A stretch of 64,000 nucleotides of DNA from an uncultured Candidatus Saccharibacteria bacterium (lineage in GTDB: Bacteria; Patescibacteriota; Saccharimonadia; Saccharimonadales; Saccharimonadaceae): assembly GCA_947169915.1 (NCBI GenBank), contig CAMVRN010000001.1, positions 62,001 through 126,000 of the forward strand, given 5' to 3'. This document shows positions 1 to 10,950 of this stretch, one piece after another. The notes beneath the pieces were generated by a model that had not been told where the DNA came from, did not search any database, and saw only the letters and a program-made list of their open reading frames with translations. A program made the translations under genes and the position numbers. Every line of letters starts with the position of its first letter. Positions within the stretch are counted from its first letter, which is position 1.

Positions 1-1095
1 GACCTTGGCGGCTTTAAGGAAGTATGCATCATAAAAACCGCTCGACAAAACAAAGTTACCAATCATGATACGCCTTTTGTTTTCGCGCATGAACCCTTCG
101 TCACGCGTGTTTGCGAACAAGTCATCGAGACTTTTTACGTTGCTAGAGCGGAAGCCATATCTCACTCCGTCATAGCGAGAGAGATTCGATGCTACTTCGG
201 CTGGTTGGATAATGTAGTAGGCGGCAAGTGCGTATTCTAAAGTTGGCATCGACAGTTCGACGATTTCATAACCGTTTTCTTTTGCCTCGTTTAACTTGGA
301 TTCAAGACTTGCTTTGATTTCTGGATTAAGTGCGGATGATTCCATAAATTCTTTAATGAAACCAATTTTCTTTTTGTTTAGCGGGGTGTCATTCTTGCCG
401 TAGAAATCTGGGAGTGTCGTCTGGTCCTTCGGGTCTTGTCCTGCGGTAATTGACATAAGGATATCTAGGTCCTCGGCGGCCTTCGTAAAGAATCCAATCA
501 CGTCTAGGCTTGAAGCCATAGCAACAACGCCGTAGCGAGAAATTGTCCCGTAGGTTGGCTTAATGCCGAAGACGCCGTTAAATGCAGCTGGTTGACGAAT
601 TGAGCCACCCGTATCTGAACCGGTCGCAAATTCAACGCAGCCAAGCGCTACGGCAACTGCAGAACCACCGCTAGAACCGCCAGCAACGCGTGTTTTGTCA
701 AAAGCATTGCTCGTTGGTCCATAATATGAGTTTTCTGTCGAGGAACCATGAGCAAATGCATCTAGGTTAACACAGCCAACACAAATAGCTCCTTCAGCTT
801 CAAGCTTTTCAGTAGTAGTTGAATCTATTGGAGAAATAAATTCTGTGAGAATTTTGGCCGATGCGTCTGCTGGACGACCTTTGGACAAAAAATTCGCTTT
901 GAGCGCAAAAGGAACACCCGCAAGCCTCCCGACAGTCTCACCGCGTTTGATTTTTTCATCAATCTCTTTTGCTTTTTTCAAGGCGCGGTTTTTGTCAACA
1001 TACGTAAAAATATTGTAGTCTTTAGTTTCTTCGATTCGCTTTAGCGATGATTCTACGAGCGAAACGGCCGACGTTGATGAATCTGCTATCTTCAT
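1..1095 (-). CDS. gatA: Aspartyl/glutamyl-tRNA(Asn/Gln) amidotransferase subunit A (partial)
   Basis: Amidase subunit of the GatCAB complex, which converts misacylated Glu-tRNA(Gln) or Asp-tRNA(Asn) to the amide form. The 3' end of the gene (C-terminus) lies beyond base 1. The Ser-cisSer-Lys triad of the amidase signature family is intact: Lys66 (FALKANF), Ser141 in GGSSGGS and Ser165 in DTGGSIRQP, with the family's spacing. The ATG at 1095 lies 2 nt downstream of the gatC stop, so the two are one transcript (gatC-gatA). Whether gatB follows cannot be seen. Confidence 0.95.
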   Translation of the reverse strand, partial: MKIADSSTSAVSLVESSLKRIEETKDYNIFTYVDKNRALKKAKEIDEKIKRGETVGRLAGVPFALKANFLSKGRPADASAKILTEFISPIDSTTTEKLEAEGAICVGCVNLDAFAHGSSTENSYYGPTSNAFDKTRVAGGSSGGSAVAVALGCVEFATGSDTGGSIRQPAAFNGVFGIKPTYGTISRYGVVAMASSLDVIGFFTKAAEDLDILMSITAGQDPKDQTTLPDFYGKNDTPLNKKKIGFIKEFMESSALNPEIKASLESKLNEAKENGYEIVELSMPTLEYALAAYYIIQPAEVASNLSRYDGVRYGFRSSNVKSLDDLFANTRDEGFMRENKRRIMIGNFVLSSGFYDAYFLKAAKV

Positions 1096-1097
1096 AA

Positions 1098-1385
1098 TTA
1101 CAGTACCTTTGGAACCTTAATTTGGTTTTCTATTTCTTCTTTGGTGAGATTCAAAAGTTCTTCACGATTTGCGTCCTGGGCCGCGATTTCGTCATTGCGC
1201 CAGACATTTTCCATTTCAAATACTTGATACGTAGGTTCGACGCCGTCCGTATTGAGCTCATCAAGTTTTCCGATATATTTAAGAATGTTCCCTAAATCCT
1301 GTTTTAGGGCCTCTTTTTCCTCCGAACTGAGTGAGGTGTTGCTGAGGTCAGCAAGATGATTAATGTCTTTGTCGGTAATTTCCAT
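1098..1385 (-). CDS. gatC: Aspartyl/glutamyl-tRNA amidotransferase subunit C
   Basis: Small GatC subunit (95 aa, normal family length) that wraps and stabilises GatA in the tRNA-dependent amidotransferase. It shows the GatC pattern: an N-terminal DINHLADLS helix, a helical middle, and a conserved V-P-T-Y-Q stretch near residue 50. It is the first gene of the gatC-gatA unit. A TATAAT box ends 8 nt before the ATG, which predicts a leaderless mRNA. Confidence 0.92.
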   Translation of the reverse strand: MEITDKDINHLADLSNTSLSSEEKEALKQDLGNILKYIGKLDELNTDGVEPTYQVFEMENVWRNDEIAAQDANREELLNLTKEEIENQIKVPKVL

Positions 1386-1393
1386 TAATGAAA

Positions 1394-1399
1394 ATTATA
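1394..1399 (-). promoter_or_regulatory. Extended -10 box of gatC, leaderless type
   Basis: Minus-strand TATAAT preceded by TGG (extended -10), with 8 nt between the box and the gatC ATG. With a usual -10 to +1 distance of about 6-8 nt, transcription would begin at or next to the start codon. Confidence 0.6.
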
Positions 1400-1423
1400 C
1401 CACATTCGAAAACTTTCGGGAGA

Positions 1424-1699
1424 CTAGAAAGATTTTAGGTTTTCTGCTGCTTTTTCTTTGAGTTCATTGATGAGACGACGGTCGTCTTCGATTTCTGATT
1501 CGAGTTGATTAAGGCGTTCGTTCTTGGAAAGGGATGTAATCGCTAAAACGACGTTTAGAACTAGGCTTATTATGGCGATAACCAAAATGATTAGTTTTTG
1601 CTGAGATTTTTTATTGTCGCGAGGAGCGGACATAATTGAAGGGGCATTCGGAGTAGCCGCAGGCCCAGAAATAATTTTTTTGAATCTCTCATCACTCAT
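1424..1699 (-). CDS. Small single-TM protein with C-terminal coiled coil, unknown function
   Basis: No family recognised. The chosen start (MSDERFKK) gives 91 aa. A short cytoplasmic segment rich in Pro/Ala comes first, then a basic KKSQQK stretch, one TM helix (about residues 41-62), and a charged helix with leucine heptads (ERLNQLESEIEDD) at the C-terminus. A longer reading from 1726 adds nine residues, but a TTGACT and TAAAAT pair 18 bp apart overlaps that extension, so the later ATG is preferred. It looks like a small bitopic protein of the cell-division or scaffold kind; that role is only inference. Confidence 0.6.
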   Translation of the reverse strand: MSDERFKKIISGPAATPNAPSIMSAPRDNKKSQQKLIILVIAIISLVLNVVLAITSLSKNERLNQLESEIEDDRRLINELKEKAAENLKSF

Positions 1700-1751
1700 A
1701 TTTAGTTTCATTTTAGCATAAGCCATTCTTTATAGTCAATAATTTAAGATT

Positions 1752-3749
1752 CTACTTTTTTATAGAATTCTCTATTTCTGCGATTGAATCACGAAGCATA
1801 GCAGCGCGTTCGAATTCTAGGTTTGCGGCTGCGAGTTTCATTTCGCTTGTTAATTGTTTGACAAGGCTTGGCAATTCTTCTTTTGGAATCTTCTTAATAT
1901 CAAACGAAGATTTTTCCTCTTTTTCTGGAATGATTGCTCGTAATCCTGCGGAGATTTCTTTTTTGACCGATTCTGGAGTGATATGGTGTTTCTTGTTGTA
2001 CGCCATCTGTATTTCGCGACGTCTTGAGGTTTCGCTTATCGCCTTTTCCATAGACTCTGTAACCATGTCGGCATACATGATTACTTTTCCTTCGACGTGT
2101 CTCGCTGCACGCCCGATAGTTTGAATGAGTGCTGATTCGCTACGGAGAAAACCTTCTTTGTCGGCATCGAGAATCGCGACTAGCGATACTTCTGGTAGGT
2201 CAAGTCCTTCACGTAAGAGATTAATACCTACTAGAACGTCGTAGATTCCTGCACGTAAGTCACGGAGAATATCTCCACGTTCGAGCGTGTCTATATCGCT
2301 GTGAATATATGCTGTTTTGACGCCACGTTCTTTAAGGTGGTCTGACAAATCTTCCGCCATACGCTTCGTGAGAGTGGTGACGAGAGTACGCTGATTCTTT
2401 GCGATTCTCCTGTCAATTTCTTCCATGAGGTTATCAATTTGACCTTCAGTCGGACGCACTTCGATTTCCGGGTCAAGAAGACCGGTCGGACGAATGACTT
2501 GTTCGGCTGGTTTTGGACAATTTGCTAGTTCATAATCCCCTGGGGTTGCGGAGACGTAAATCGCATGAGAGATGTGCCTGTAAAATTCCGAGAAAGTGAG
2601 CGGACGGTTATCGAGTGCGCTCGGCAAACGAAAACCATAGTCGACAAGGTTTTGTTTGCGAGAATGGTCGCCATTATACATCCCTCGCACTTGTGGAAGA
2701 GTCATGTGCGATTCATCTACTAGTAGTAAAAAGTCTTTCGGGAAGAAATCTAAGAGCGTCGACGGCGGTTCGCCAGCTTTTCGCCCTTCGAGATGGCGAG
2801 AGTAGTTCTCAATTCCCTTTACGAACCCGGTTTCTTTGAGCATCTCTAGGTCGTATTTTACGCGTTGAGTTAGACGCTGAGCCTCTAGGTATTTCTGATT
2901 ACGTTCGAAGAAGGCAAGCCGTTCTTTGTATTCGTCTTCAATGCTGCTGAGCGCACTGCGTAAACTATCGTCTGGAGTGGCGTAATGTGTATTCGGAAAA
3001 ATATGAATATGGTCTGGTTTTTCACGGATTTCGCCGGTTAACGGTTCAATGATTTTCACTGATTCAAGAGTATCGAATCCGAATTCGAAACGATACGCCC
3101 ATTCGCCGGAGGCTGGATAAAGGTCTACTGTGTCGCCCATTACGCGGAAATTACCACGTTCGAACGCTAAATCGTTACGATGGTATTGCATATTAACAAG
3201 GTTGCGGATGAATTCGATTTGACTTTCAATTGGCGCTCCGTCGGCATTACACCATCCAGATTCCTTTTTCCAAAGCGGGAGCGACATCTGTTGGTAAAAC
3301 GTCGGTGAACCAATGCCATAAATGCATGAAACTGATGCTACGATTATTACATCATCGCGAGTAAGCAGCGCCTCCGTAGCTCCATGTCGCAGGCGGTCAA
3401 TTTCTTCATTGATAGCCGAATCCTTTTCGATGTAGGTATCGGTGGATGCGATATATGCTTCGGGCTGATAGTAATCGAAATATGATACGAAATAATGAAC
3501 TTCGTTTTTAGGAAAGAACTCACGAAATTCAGAATATAGTTGGGCTGCGAGGGTTTTATTATGCGCGAGAACTAGCGTTGGCTTGCCGAAATTCTGAATC
3601 AAATTTGCCATAGTAAAAGTCTTGCCAGAGCCAGTGACGCCAAGAAGGACTTGTTCTTTAACCCCCTCCTTTAGGCCTTTTGTAAGTTGTTCGATAGCTG
3701 ACGGCTGGTCACCAGTCGGCTTATATTTTGAAACGAGCTGAAATTTCAT
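1752..3749 (-). CDS. uvrB: Excinuclease ABC subunit B
   Basis: DNA-damage verification helicase of nucleotide excision repair, loaded by UvrA and partner of UvrC. Full length (665 aa). Walker A GVTGSGKT is at residues 37-44, the beta-hairpin tip [10 protein letters not shown] at about 91-100, the DESH Walker B motif near 345, helicase motifs ([21 protein letters not shown]) follow, and a C-terminal UVR domain that contacts UvrC occupies about the last 40 residues. It has its own leaderless-type promoter just upstream. uvrC lies elsewhere in the window (40361-41647); uvrA is not seen. Confidence 0.97.
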   Translation of the reverse strand: MKFQLVSKYKPTGDQPSAIEQLTKGLKEGVKEQVLLGVTGSGKTFTMANLIQNFGKPTLVLAHNKTLAAQLYSEFREFFPKNEVHYFVSYFDYYQPEAYIASTDTYIEKDSAINEEIDRLRHGATEALLTRDDVIIVASVSCIYGIGSPTFYQQMSLPLWKKESGWCNADGAPIESQIEFIRNLVNMQYHRNDLAFERGNFRVMGDTVDLYPASGEWAYRFEFGFDTLESVKIIEPLTGEIREKPDHIHIFPNTHYATPDDSLRSALSSIEDEYKERLAFFERNQKYLEAQRLTQRVKYDLEMLKETGFVKGIENYSRHLEGRKAGEPPSTLLDFFPKDFLLLVDESHMTLPQVRGMYNGDHSRKQNLVDYGFRLPSALDNRPLTFSEFYRHISHAIYVSATPGDYELANCPKPAEQVIRPTGLLDPEIEVRPTEGQIDNLMEEIDRRIAKNQRTLVTTLTKRMAEDLSDHLKERGVKTAYIHSDIDTLERGDILRDLRAGIYDVLVGINLLREGLDLPEVSLVAILDADKEGFLRSESALIQTIGRAARHVEGKVIMYADMVTESMEKAISETSRRREIQMAYNKKHHITPESVKKEISAGLRAIIPEKEEKSSFDIKKIPKEELPSLVKQLTSEMKLAAANLEFERAAMLRDSIAEIENSIKK

Positions 3750-3755
3750 GGTGAT

Positions 3756-3761
3756 ATTATA
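3756..3761 (-). promoter_or_regulatory. -10 box of uvrB, leaderless type
   Basis: TATAAT on the minus strand, 6 nt before the uvrB ATG and overlapping the 3' end of the upstream small gene, so uvrB can be transcribed independently of it. Confidence 0.55.
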
Positions 3762-4125
3762 GCCCTAACTTTGAGAAATCTATATATTTGTATGGCATTT
3801 CGAACGGGTCAGAGACCGCTCCGGTGTCCAAGTTTTTAATGAACGAGTAATAAGTACCGTCGTGTTCAAGATTAAATTCGCGTGAGTTTCCCCAATCACA
3901 GTTTGAGCTATTGATACTCTCGGTAACGCAGTAAACAAGTCTGTTCTCCTCGCTAGCTGGAATGATTGTTAGTGTTCTTTCGTTTATTTTTGCGATTTCA
4001 ATTACGGGCTTAAGTCTTGAGGCGATTTGATTTTTAACGATGTAGATTCCTCCTAAAATCAATACCGCACAAACGCATCCGCAAATAGCTAGTTTTTTGT
4101 CTTTACTAAATGTTCCGTTACTCAC
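3757..4125 (-). CDS. Membrane-anchored small protein coupled to the surface metalloprotease-like gene
   Basis: Unknown 122-aa protein with a short basic N-terminus, one TM segment (about residues 11-29, [18 protein letters not shown]) and an extracytoplasmic domain of about 90 residues with two cysteines ([15 protein letters not shown]) that could form a disulfide. The GTG start overlaps the TGA of the upstream surface-protein gene by 4 nt (GTGA), so translation should be coupled. This suggests the two products work together at the envelope. No homologous family recognised. Confidence 0.7.
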   Translation of the reverse strand: MSNGTFSKDKKLAICGCVCAVLILGGIYIVKNQIASRLKPVIEIAKINERTLTIIPASEENRLVYCVTESINSSNCDWGNSREFNLEHDGTYYSFIKNLDTGAVSDPFEMPYKYIDFSKLGL

Positions 4126-7100
4126 TGACAGTTTGCCTCCATATTAAAGTCGTTTTCTGCTATACATAGATACTTCGAGAATGCTTCGTTCATTCCCGGA
4201 GGAGATTCTAGAACTTCCTCGCGTGCGAAACCGCCATAATAATCTCGATAATATGCAGTAAAGCCTTCGGCAAGATATTCCATGATGTCCGTTCTGCCGT
4301 ATGCGCTTAGATAGTTTGCGTTGTTCTTATATGCTTGGTATATGTTTTGGAATTCATCGTAATCGTGCAAGTATTTAGCTGTGACATCGTAGAACATTGC
4401 GTCGATTGCGTGCCCAACTTCATGAACTAGGACGTGTTTTGTATCTTCTGAAATCATGTTCTTATAATAGATTCTTATATCCATCGGCGAGAATAGTCCA
4501 TATCCGTAATGTGTTATTCCTGCTGAACCGTCATAGCCGTCTAGTGATATATATGTAGTGTCATACATAAAGCGCATTTTGCTATGCAATTGTTTGGTGG
4601 CAGGAACATCGTTCATGAAGTGCTCGAAATAGTCTCCATAGTAATTTACGAGGTTTTTTACGATTCCGCTTTCTGCTTCGATGACGAAATAATCGTTTTC
4701 TGGTGTTCCGAGCGGAACTTGGTATTCAGTGTCGTAATTGAACGTATGCCCGAGAATTATGTTGTAGACGCGTGAGTAGGCCGTAAATCCATCCGTTAGC
4801 ATTGTTCCTGGATTACGAGTGTAGAATGGGATAGCTCCTGGGTCGGTCGCAAAACCATAAACCTCGTTACCTGGAGAATATATATATGGTACGCGCGTGA
4901 GACGACATCTGTTCACGTCGCTGCCGAATGTTGCGCATTGAGTCGATTCGAACGATAGTCTGGTCGCAGCGATGTTGTTATTTACGAGATTATTTGGTAC
5001 GCCGTTCGAGAAGGTAGTGTTTTTGTTGAAGTAGATTGTAAGTGTCCTTCCGACGATTGTGTAGTATGTCTTGTTTTCAGAAATTAGAGTTGACTGTCCG
5101 GATTCCAATATCGCCGTATTAGCTGATGGGTTTGTGTTCCAACCTAGGACCGTGTAGACAGAGCTGGTCGGAGTGATTGTTGGCGCAACAATCTCGCATT
5201 TTGATGCGCCATTGTAAAGATGGCAACTGTTGACTCCGCCAGATATCGTGGCTGACGTATTGTCTTGAATAATAAACGTTGCTATCAGTGGCGTCGTGCG
5301 GTAGGTTACTGAATAATATGTTGCGTTGGCGGAAATAGCGTGCGTTGCATTAACGGCGACGCTCTGAGTCGTTGCGAGTGGATTCTCTGACCAGCCTTTC
5401 ATTGTGTAACCATTATTCATCTGCGGAGATGGAGTCGTAATGTTGCAAGTTGTTGAACTGCCGTTATAGATGTCGCATGCTCGATTCGTTATGCCGAAGC
5501 TCGAAGCAGATGCATCTTGCATCGTGAAGGTTGCCGAAATAGAACGTTTTGTAATTGCATAGTAAGTTGTCGCTTTAGTTGCCGTCACAACTCCATTCGG
5601 AGAATAATCTGGTGTGGTAGCACCCCTAGTCTCTGTCCAACCAACTAGGTCGTAGCCTGGTTTCATGTTGACGGTAGGGATGGTTTCGGTGCAACTATCT
5701 GAAGCTGCGTTCAGTTCACAATTATAACTCGTAGCACCCGAAATCGTTCCGGCCGAAGAATCATGAAGTTCAAATTTAATGGTGAAACCTTTGCTAACTA
5801 TTGCATAGTAGCTCTCTCCGCCACTAACAGAAATTTTAGCACCAGGCTGTATTGATGCTAGTTCTGCATCTCTATCTGTGTTCCAGCCAAGAACAGCATA
5901 TCCATTTAGGCCGGTAAGATTTGGGGCCGTGACTTCGCACTCTGTGGCTCCGTTAAATTTATAGCAACTATCAGAACCGCCCGACTTGGATGCGGTCGAA
6001 CTGCTTGTTATATTGAACGAAACTTTTGTTAATGAGGCCTCTCTCGTGATTGAATAATATTCTTTACTGTTTGTCAGCTCGAGCGTCGTAATCGTTGGTC
6101 CGATTTCTGCAGTTGTGATGTTCTTTGCAGAATCTAGGTCGCTCGCTGAAGCCCAGCCGATTGCAACATAGCCTGAGTTTGCGATCAACGTCTGAATATC
6201 AACTGAACATTTTGATGCACCATTATATAGTTCGCAACTTTCTTCATAGCTGGTACGGCTAGTTGCGGCTGAATCTTGAATCGTGAATGATGCAGTTAAT
6301 GGATTGGTACGTTTAGTGATGGAATAGAACGTCACGTCACTTGTCAGCGTTAGCGTATCGTCGAGCGATGTCGCTTCATGAAGGTCTTTGGCAGCCGTCG
6401 TGTTGTCTGCTGTAGCCCAACCTATTACTGTGTAGCCTGGTTTCGCAGTTAATGTAGGAACGTTTATTTCACATGATGGACCAGTCGTTTCACAATAAGT
6501 GTCGCCTTCAGATTTCGTGGCTGCATGCGGGTCTTGAATGACGAAGTTAGCAGTAAAGCCATTTATGTCGAGACGGACGACAGAATAGAACTCCTCTCCG
6601 CCATGAATCGATATAGGTTCAGATACTGGATACTCAGCAATGTCACTCCCGATACTCGTGCTCCAGCCGAGAGCAGTCTCTCCCTCTTCGGTCGCAATAA
6701 TTGGCGGGTCAACAAAACATGAGCCGCTCGCATTGAAAATATTGCAACTTACTTCTTCGCCGTCGAACATCGCAGAGACTGGATGATAGGTTACGGTGTA
6801 GAATATCGTATCGTCAGAAATCTCTACTTCTTCACCTTCTTCAACACTTGGGAGTGTGGAGTTTATCTTCTCGGACCAACCGAGAGCCATATATTCTTCT
6901 TGTTCGGACAGGCTTGGAGTCGTAACTTCACATGAGGTCGTGCGATTAAAGATGGTGCAGGTAGCCGTGGAGGTTTCTTCGGAAACAGCCATGTTGTCTA
7001 GAACCTCAAATGTAGCTGTAAGCCTTCGGCTTGTGATGGCATAAAAGACTATATCGCCGGATATATCTATTTCTTGCCCAACTGAGAATTCTGCAGTTGT

Positions 7101-8288
7101 TGCGTCTTTGTTTCTTGACCAGCCAAGAATCTCATAGCCAGTACGTGAAATGGCTGGGAATGTAATGGCGCAACTCAGTTCAGTAGATTCGCAAGAAGTC
7201 GATTTATTCTCGCCGCTTGCGCCGTTCGTATTAAAGAGCGCTACTCGCGTGTAAGTTGAGGGAGTCGGAGGAGTTGGTGGGGTTGGAGGAGTTGGGTCGT
7301 CTGGAGTAGGGTCATCTGGAGTAGAAGGTGCATCTGGTTTGCTTGGTGTGTCCGGAGTAGAAGGCGTGCTTGGAGTGCTTGGGGTTCCGCTACCTCCTTT
7401 ACTTGTGTCTGGCACCGATGAACTATTGTTTGATTGTTTGGAATTATCTTGCTGCTTATTATTAGAGTTAATTACGACATTAATGCTTTTAATTGTTACA
7501 TTCCCTGCCTTGTCGGTAACGGTAACGGTATAAGCACCACTTTTGGTGACTTTAATTGATGATTCGGTAGAGCCAGTGCTCCATTTTATACCGCTAACGC
7601 CAGAAGCTTCGTCGGTTGCGACGGCGTTGATTATGACTTCGGAGTCTCCGACTGATTGTTTAGAAACTTCTACTGCAGGAGGAATTGAATCGATTCTTTC
7701 AACCTTAACGGTTCTAATGTCGGACAAGAAACCAAAATAATCTCTAGCTTGGACTCGATATACGCCGTTCGCATTAATGAGGCGCGAGTCTTTCTGTTGC
7801 CATGTTTTACCACCATCAAAAGAGTACTCGAGTTCTTTCACGGCGCCAGAGTTGTCGACATTGACAACTAAAGTCGCTTCTTTGGCCCAATTTGTTGGAG
7901 AACCTGTGACGCTTCTAATTTTTAGCGTTGATTCGGATGAGGCTAATTTCGTAATCTGGAAACTGTATTGTTTTTCGCCAAAAGTAATTTGGTGGGTGGA
8001 TTTCGAAGACGAGAGGTTGACGGTCGTACATCCGACAATGTCAGAGGGATTGCTGCTTCCTTCGCATGAGAACGAAAGAGAATCTTCTGAGGTGTAGATA
8101 ATATAAGATGTGGTACTCTCCGAAAATTCTGGGTAGAATTTGCCATTTGTTAGAGAAATTGCAATCGTTTCCTTGCGGAGAAGAAAATGATAAACCAGAA
8201 AACTACCGCCACCGAGAACGATTAGAATTATGATTATGACAAGAAGAATATTTAGCTTCTTGTGTCGATTTTCCTCCACGACTTCCAT
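4122..8288 (-). CDS. Giant surface protein: Ig-like region, about ten InlB-type repeats, HExxH metalloprotease-like C-terminus
   Basis: 1388 aa. An N-terminal TM anchor (about residues 14-33) is followed by about 230 residues of beta-rich Ig/cadherin-like sequence, a Thr/Pro/Asp linker (about 295-345), and nine clear plus one divergent repeat of about 75-90 residues. Each repeat ends in an aromatic GW..., a spaced YY/FY-x-I/V-T, and holds one Cys pair (C-x3-5-N-x4-6-C in most). This is the Listeria-Bacteroides (InlB B-repeat) pattern. The C-terminal domain has HEVGH at 1289-1293 followed by Asp and then EYLAEGF (Glu1337 and Glu1341), the arrangement of anthrax-lethal-factor-like (ATLF) and other gluzincin peptidases. 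It is probably an adhesin or protease facing host cells; the substrate is unknown. A TATACT box precedes the start. Confidence 0.8.
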   Translation of the reverse strand: MEVVEENRHKKLNILLVIIIILIVLGGGSFLVYHFLLRKETIAISLTNGKFYPEFSESTTSYIIYTSEDSLSFSCEGSSNPSDIVGCTTVNLSSSKSTHQITFGEKQYSFQITKLASSESTLKIRSVTGSPTNWAKEATLVVNVDNSGAVKELEYSFDGGKTWQQKDSRLINANGVYRVQARDYFGFLSDIRTVKVERIDSIPPAVEVSKQSVGDSEVIINAVATDEASGVSGIKWSTGSTESSIKVTKSGAYTVTVTDKAGNVTIKSINVVINSNNKQQDNSKQSNNSSSVPDTSKGGSGTPSTPSTPSTPDTPSKPDAPSTPDDPTPDDPTPPTPPTPPTPSTYTRVALFNTNGASGENKSTSCESTELSCAITFPAISRTGYEILGWSRNKDATTAEFSVGQEIDISGDIVFYAITSRRLTATFEVLDNMAVSEETSTATCTIFNRTTSCEVTTPSLSEQEEYMALGWSEKINSTLPSVEEGEEVEISDDTIFYTVTYHPVSAMFDGEEVSCNIFNASGSCFVDPPIIATEEGETALGWSTSIGSDIAEYPVSEPISIHGGEEFYSVVRLDINGFTANFVIQDPHAATKSEGDTYCETTGPSCEINVPTLTAKPGYTVIGWATADNTTAAKDLHEATSLDDTLTLTSDVTFYSITKRTNPLTASFTIQDSAATSRTSYEESCELYNGASKCSVDIQTLIANSGYVAIGWASASDLDSAKNITTAEIGPTITTLELTNSKEYYSITREASLTKVSFNITSSSTASKSGGSDSCYKFNGATECEVTAPNLTGLNGYAVLGWNTDRDAELASIQPGAKISVSGGESYYAIVSKGFTIKFELHDSSAGTISGATSYNCELNAASDSCTETIPTVNMKPGYDLVGWTETRGATTPDYSPNGVVTATKATTYYAITKRSISATFTMQDASASSFGITNRACDIYNGSSTTCNITTPSPQMNNGYTMKGWSENPLATTQSVAVNATHAISANATYYSVTYRTTPLIATFIIQDNTSATISGGVNSCHLYNGASKCEIVAPTITPTSSVYTVLGWNTNPSANTAILESGQSTLISENKTYYTIVGRTLTIYFNKNTTFSNGVPNNLVNNNIAATRLSFESTQCATFGSDVNRCRLTRVPYIYSPGNEVYGFATDPGAIPFYTRNPGTMLTDGFTAYSRVYNIILGHTFNYDTEYQVPLGTPENDYFVIEAESGIVKNLVNYYGDYFEHFMNDVPATKQLHSKMRFMYDTTYISLDGYDGSAGITHYGYGLFSPMDIRIYYKNMISEDTKHVLVHEVGHAIDAMFYDVTAKYLHDYDEFQNIYQAYKNNANYLSAYGRTDIMEYLAEGFTAYYRDYYGGFAREEVLESPPGMNEAFSKYLCIAENDFNMEANCQ

Positions 8289-8344
8289 TTATTAAAGTAT
8301 AGCATAAGAACGATAAATAATTCAACTTTTGTTTTTTAAAAAAA

Positions 8345-8492
8345 GCAAAAAGAGACTGGCTTTCGCCAGTCTCCGCTGATGCGCGCCCACCCTAGGGCAC
8401 ATTGGTTTGTTTTAATCCGCTGTTTTTGTTTTAATGTAGTCTCCACACTCCACTAAGTTTGCTCAGTGGAACCCTGTGAAGCGTATCAGCTT
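8345..8492 (-). ncRNA. Candidate structured small RNA (about 150 nt), no family assigned
   Basis: No good reading frame crosses this interval, but all the parts of a small-RNA gene are present. A near-consensus promoter (TTGACA, 17 bp, TAAAAT) would start transcription near 8492. A 10-bp closing helix with one mismatch joins 8481-8490 to 8375-8384. An internal CCACT/AGTGG hairpin (8450-8469) and an ACATT/AATGT helix close an A-rich loop with two copies of TTAAAACAAA. An intrinsic terminator with a GAAA tetraloop follows directly. It is shorter than 6S RNA and lacks SRP, tmRNA and RNase P signatures that I know. Confidence 0.6.
8352..8373 (-). terminator. Intrinsic terminator of the candidate small RNA
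   Basis: Perfect 9-bp stem (GAGACTGGC / GCCAGTCTC) closed by a GAAA loop on the minus strand and followed by a T-rich run. Confidence 0.85.
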
Positions 8493-8498
8493 AAGTTT

Positions 8499-8527
8499 AT
8501 TTTAATAAACTAATTATGCTTTGTCAA
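8499..8527 (-). promoter_or_regulatory. Sigma70-type promoter of the candidate small RNA
   Basis: Minus-strand TTGACA (8522-8527), 17-bp spacer, TAAAAT (8499-8504). It is one of the very few full -35/-10 pairs in the window and points into the region 8492-8345, which lacks a reading frame. Confidence 0.7.
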
Positions 8528-8556
8528 GTAAAATAACATAAAAAATGTTGTATTTT

Positions 8557-9855
<1,299 letters not shown>

Positions 9856-9879
9856 CTATATTTCTACTGTTTTATAAAG

Positions 9880-10950
9880 CTAGAGGGCTTCGTGAATAAA
9901 TGAGTAGTTTCCCCACTCGGATTCTGAGTAGGTATGAGTAGCAATGCGCCCCCAGCCTTGTGGTCCGTTCATATCGGAAATAGTGATTGTGCCATCACCG
10001 TTGACAGATTCAACGATACCAACGTGTCCGTAATATCCTCCTTCAGCAACAAAGACTGCTCCTGGTTCTGGATTACGGTCAATACGATAGGCGCCATACA
10101 ATTGGTCATCCCAATAGCGGGCATTGCCTAGACCCGTCGGGAGAGGCATGCCGAGTTCGTAACGACGTTGCCATGCGTACCAAGTACACCAACCATAAGG
10201 CATTGGGTTTGAGCCGGAATATGAGAGCGAGATATAAGAAGTTGTGTAAGTTGGGGTTGGGGCAGGAGCTACATATTCTGGGCGTTCTGTTTCTGGCAGT
10301 TCGCCGCCCGGAATGACAATCTTTGTGCCTGCTTTAACTCCACGAGCACCCAAATTATTCTTCTCTTCGATTTCTTCAGCAGAGGAGCCATATTTGTCAG
10401 CAATAGAAGATGTCGAATCGCCTTCCTTGATGGTGTAGACTATGCCTGGGACGCTTGGTAGATAAATCGTTTCCCCTTCATCAAGGCTTGTGGTTTTGAA
10501 CCCATTAGACCAACGAATTTGGTCTGTTGAGAGGCCGAATGCTTCGGCGATATCCTCCATGGACTCATCTTCGCCAACTTCGTATTCAATTACGCCTTTA
10601 GCGAGGGACGAAGTATCGACGATATTGGTTTTCTCAATGCGCGTTGATGCGGTTTGATTGATGGAGTATTGTGTAACAGCAGAGATATAATCCATATTTA
10701 GATAACTGGAGGAGCTCAAAGAAACGTTATTTGCGATTTCGGCAACCATATAGAGTTCTGATAGCTGGTCGACAGAAACAGTGTAGTTGTTGTCGGAGAT
10801 TGCCATCATGATAGGGACGCCGTTTTCTTCGACGTTCTTATTTTTGGAACCAAAATAAACAACACTGATAATAGCAAGCGCCGACAAAATATAACTAATA
10901 GCCGCTAGAAATGGGCTTTTGCTAGATTTTGAAGATTTCTTAGTTTTCAT
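9880..10950 (-). CDS. Membrane-anchored LysM-LysM-CHAP peptidoglycan hydrolase
   Basis: 356 aa. An N-terminal TM helix (about 14-32) is followed by two LysM modules (about 123-170 and 173-217) that bind peptidoglycan, a Pro-rich linker, and a CHAP amidase/endopeptidase domain from about 245. Its catalytic Cys255 (YGWCTWYAW) and His309 (YYGHVGIVE) are in place. The start codon overlaps the stop of the RuvX-MltG gene (ATGA), so the two are translationally coupled and form a cell-wall operon. It could remodel its own wall or cleave a host wall; the sequence does not decide. Confidence 0.88.
   Translation of the reverse strand: MKTKKSSKSSKSPFLAAISYILSALAIISVVYFGSKNKNVEENGVPIMMAISDNNYTVSVDQLSELYMVAEIANNVSLSSSSYLNMDYISAVTQYSINQTASTRIEKTNIVDTSSLAKGVIEYEVGEDESMEDIAEAFGLSTDQIRWSNGFKTTSLDEGETIYLPSVPGIVYTIKEGDSTSSIADKYGSSAEEIEEKNNLGARGVKAGTKIVIPGGELPETERPEYVAPAPTPTYTTSYISLSYSGSNPMPYGWCTWYAWQRRYELGMPLPTGLGNARYWDDQLYGAYRIDRNPEPGAVFVAEGGYYGHVGIVESVNGDGTITISDMNGPQGWGRIATHTYSESEWGNYSFIHEAL

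Noticed and set aside
7200..7400. Short tandem repeats (ACTCCTCC-like) as a phase-variable tract
   Set aside because: They encode the TPSTPSTPD/PTPPTPP linker of the surface protein in whole codons; units are imperfect, so slippage control is not supported.
8345..8492. Identity of the first small RNA as 6S RNA, tmRNA or SRP RNA
   Set aside because: It is too short and lacks a long terminal stem for 6S, has no tag reading frame or tRNA-like ends for tmRNA, and no GGAAG/AGCAG SRP loop motif.
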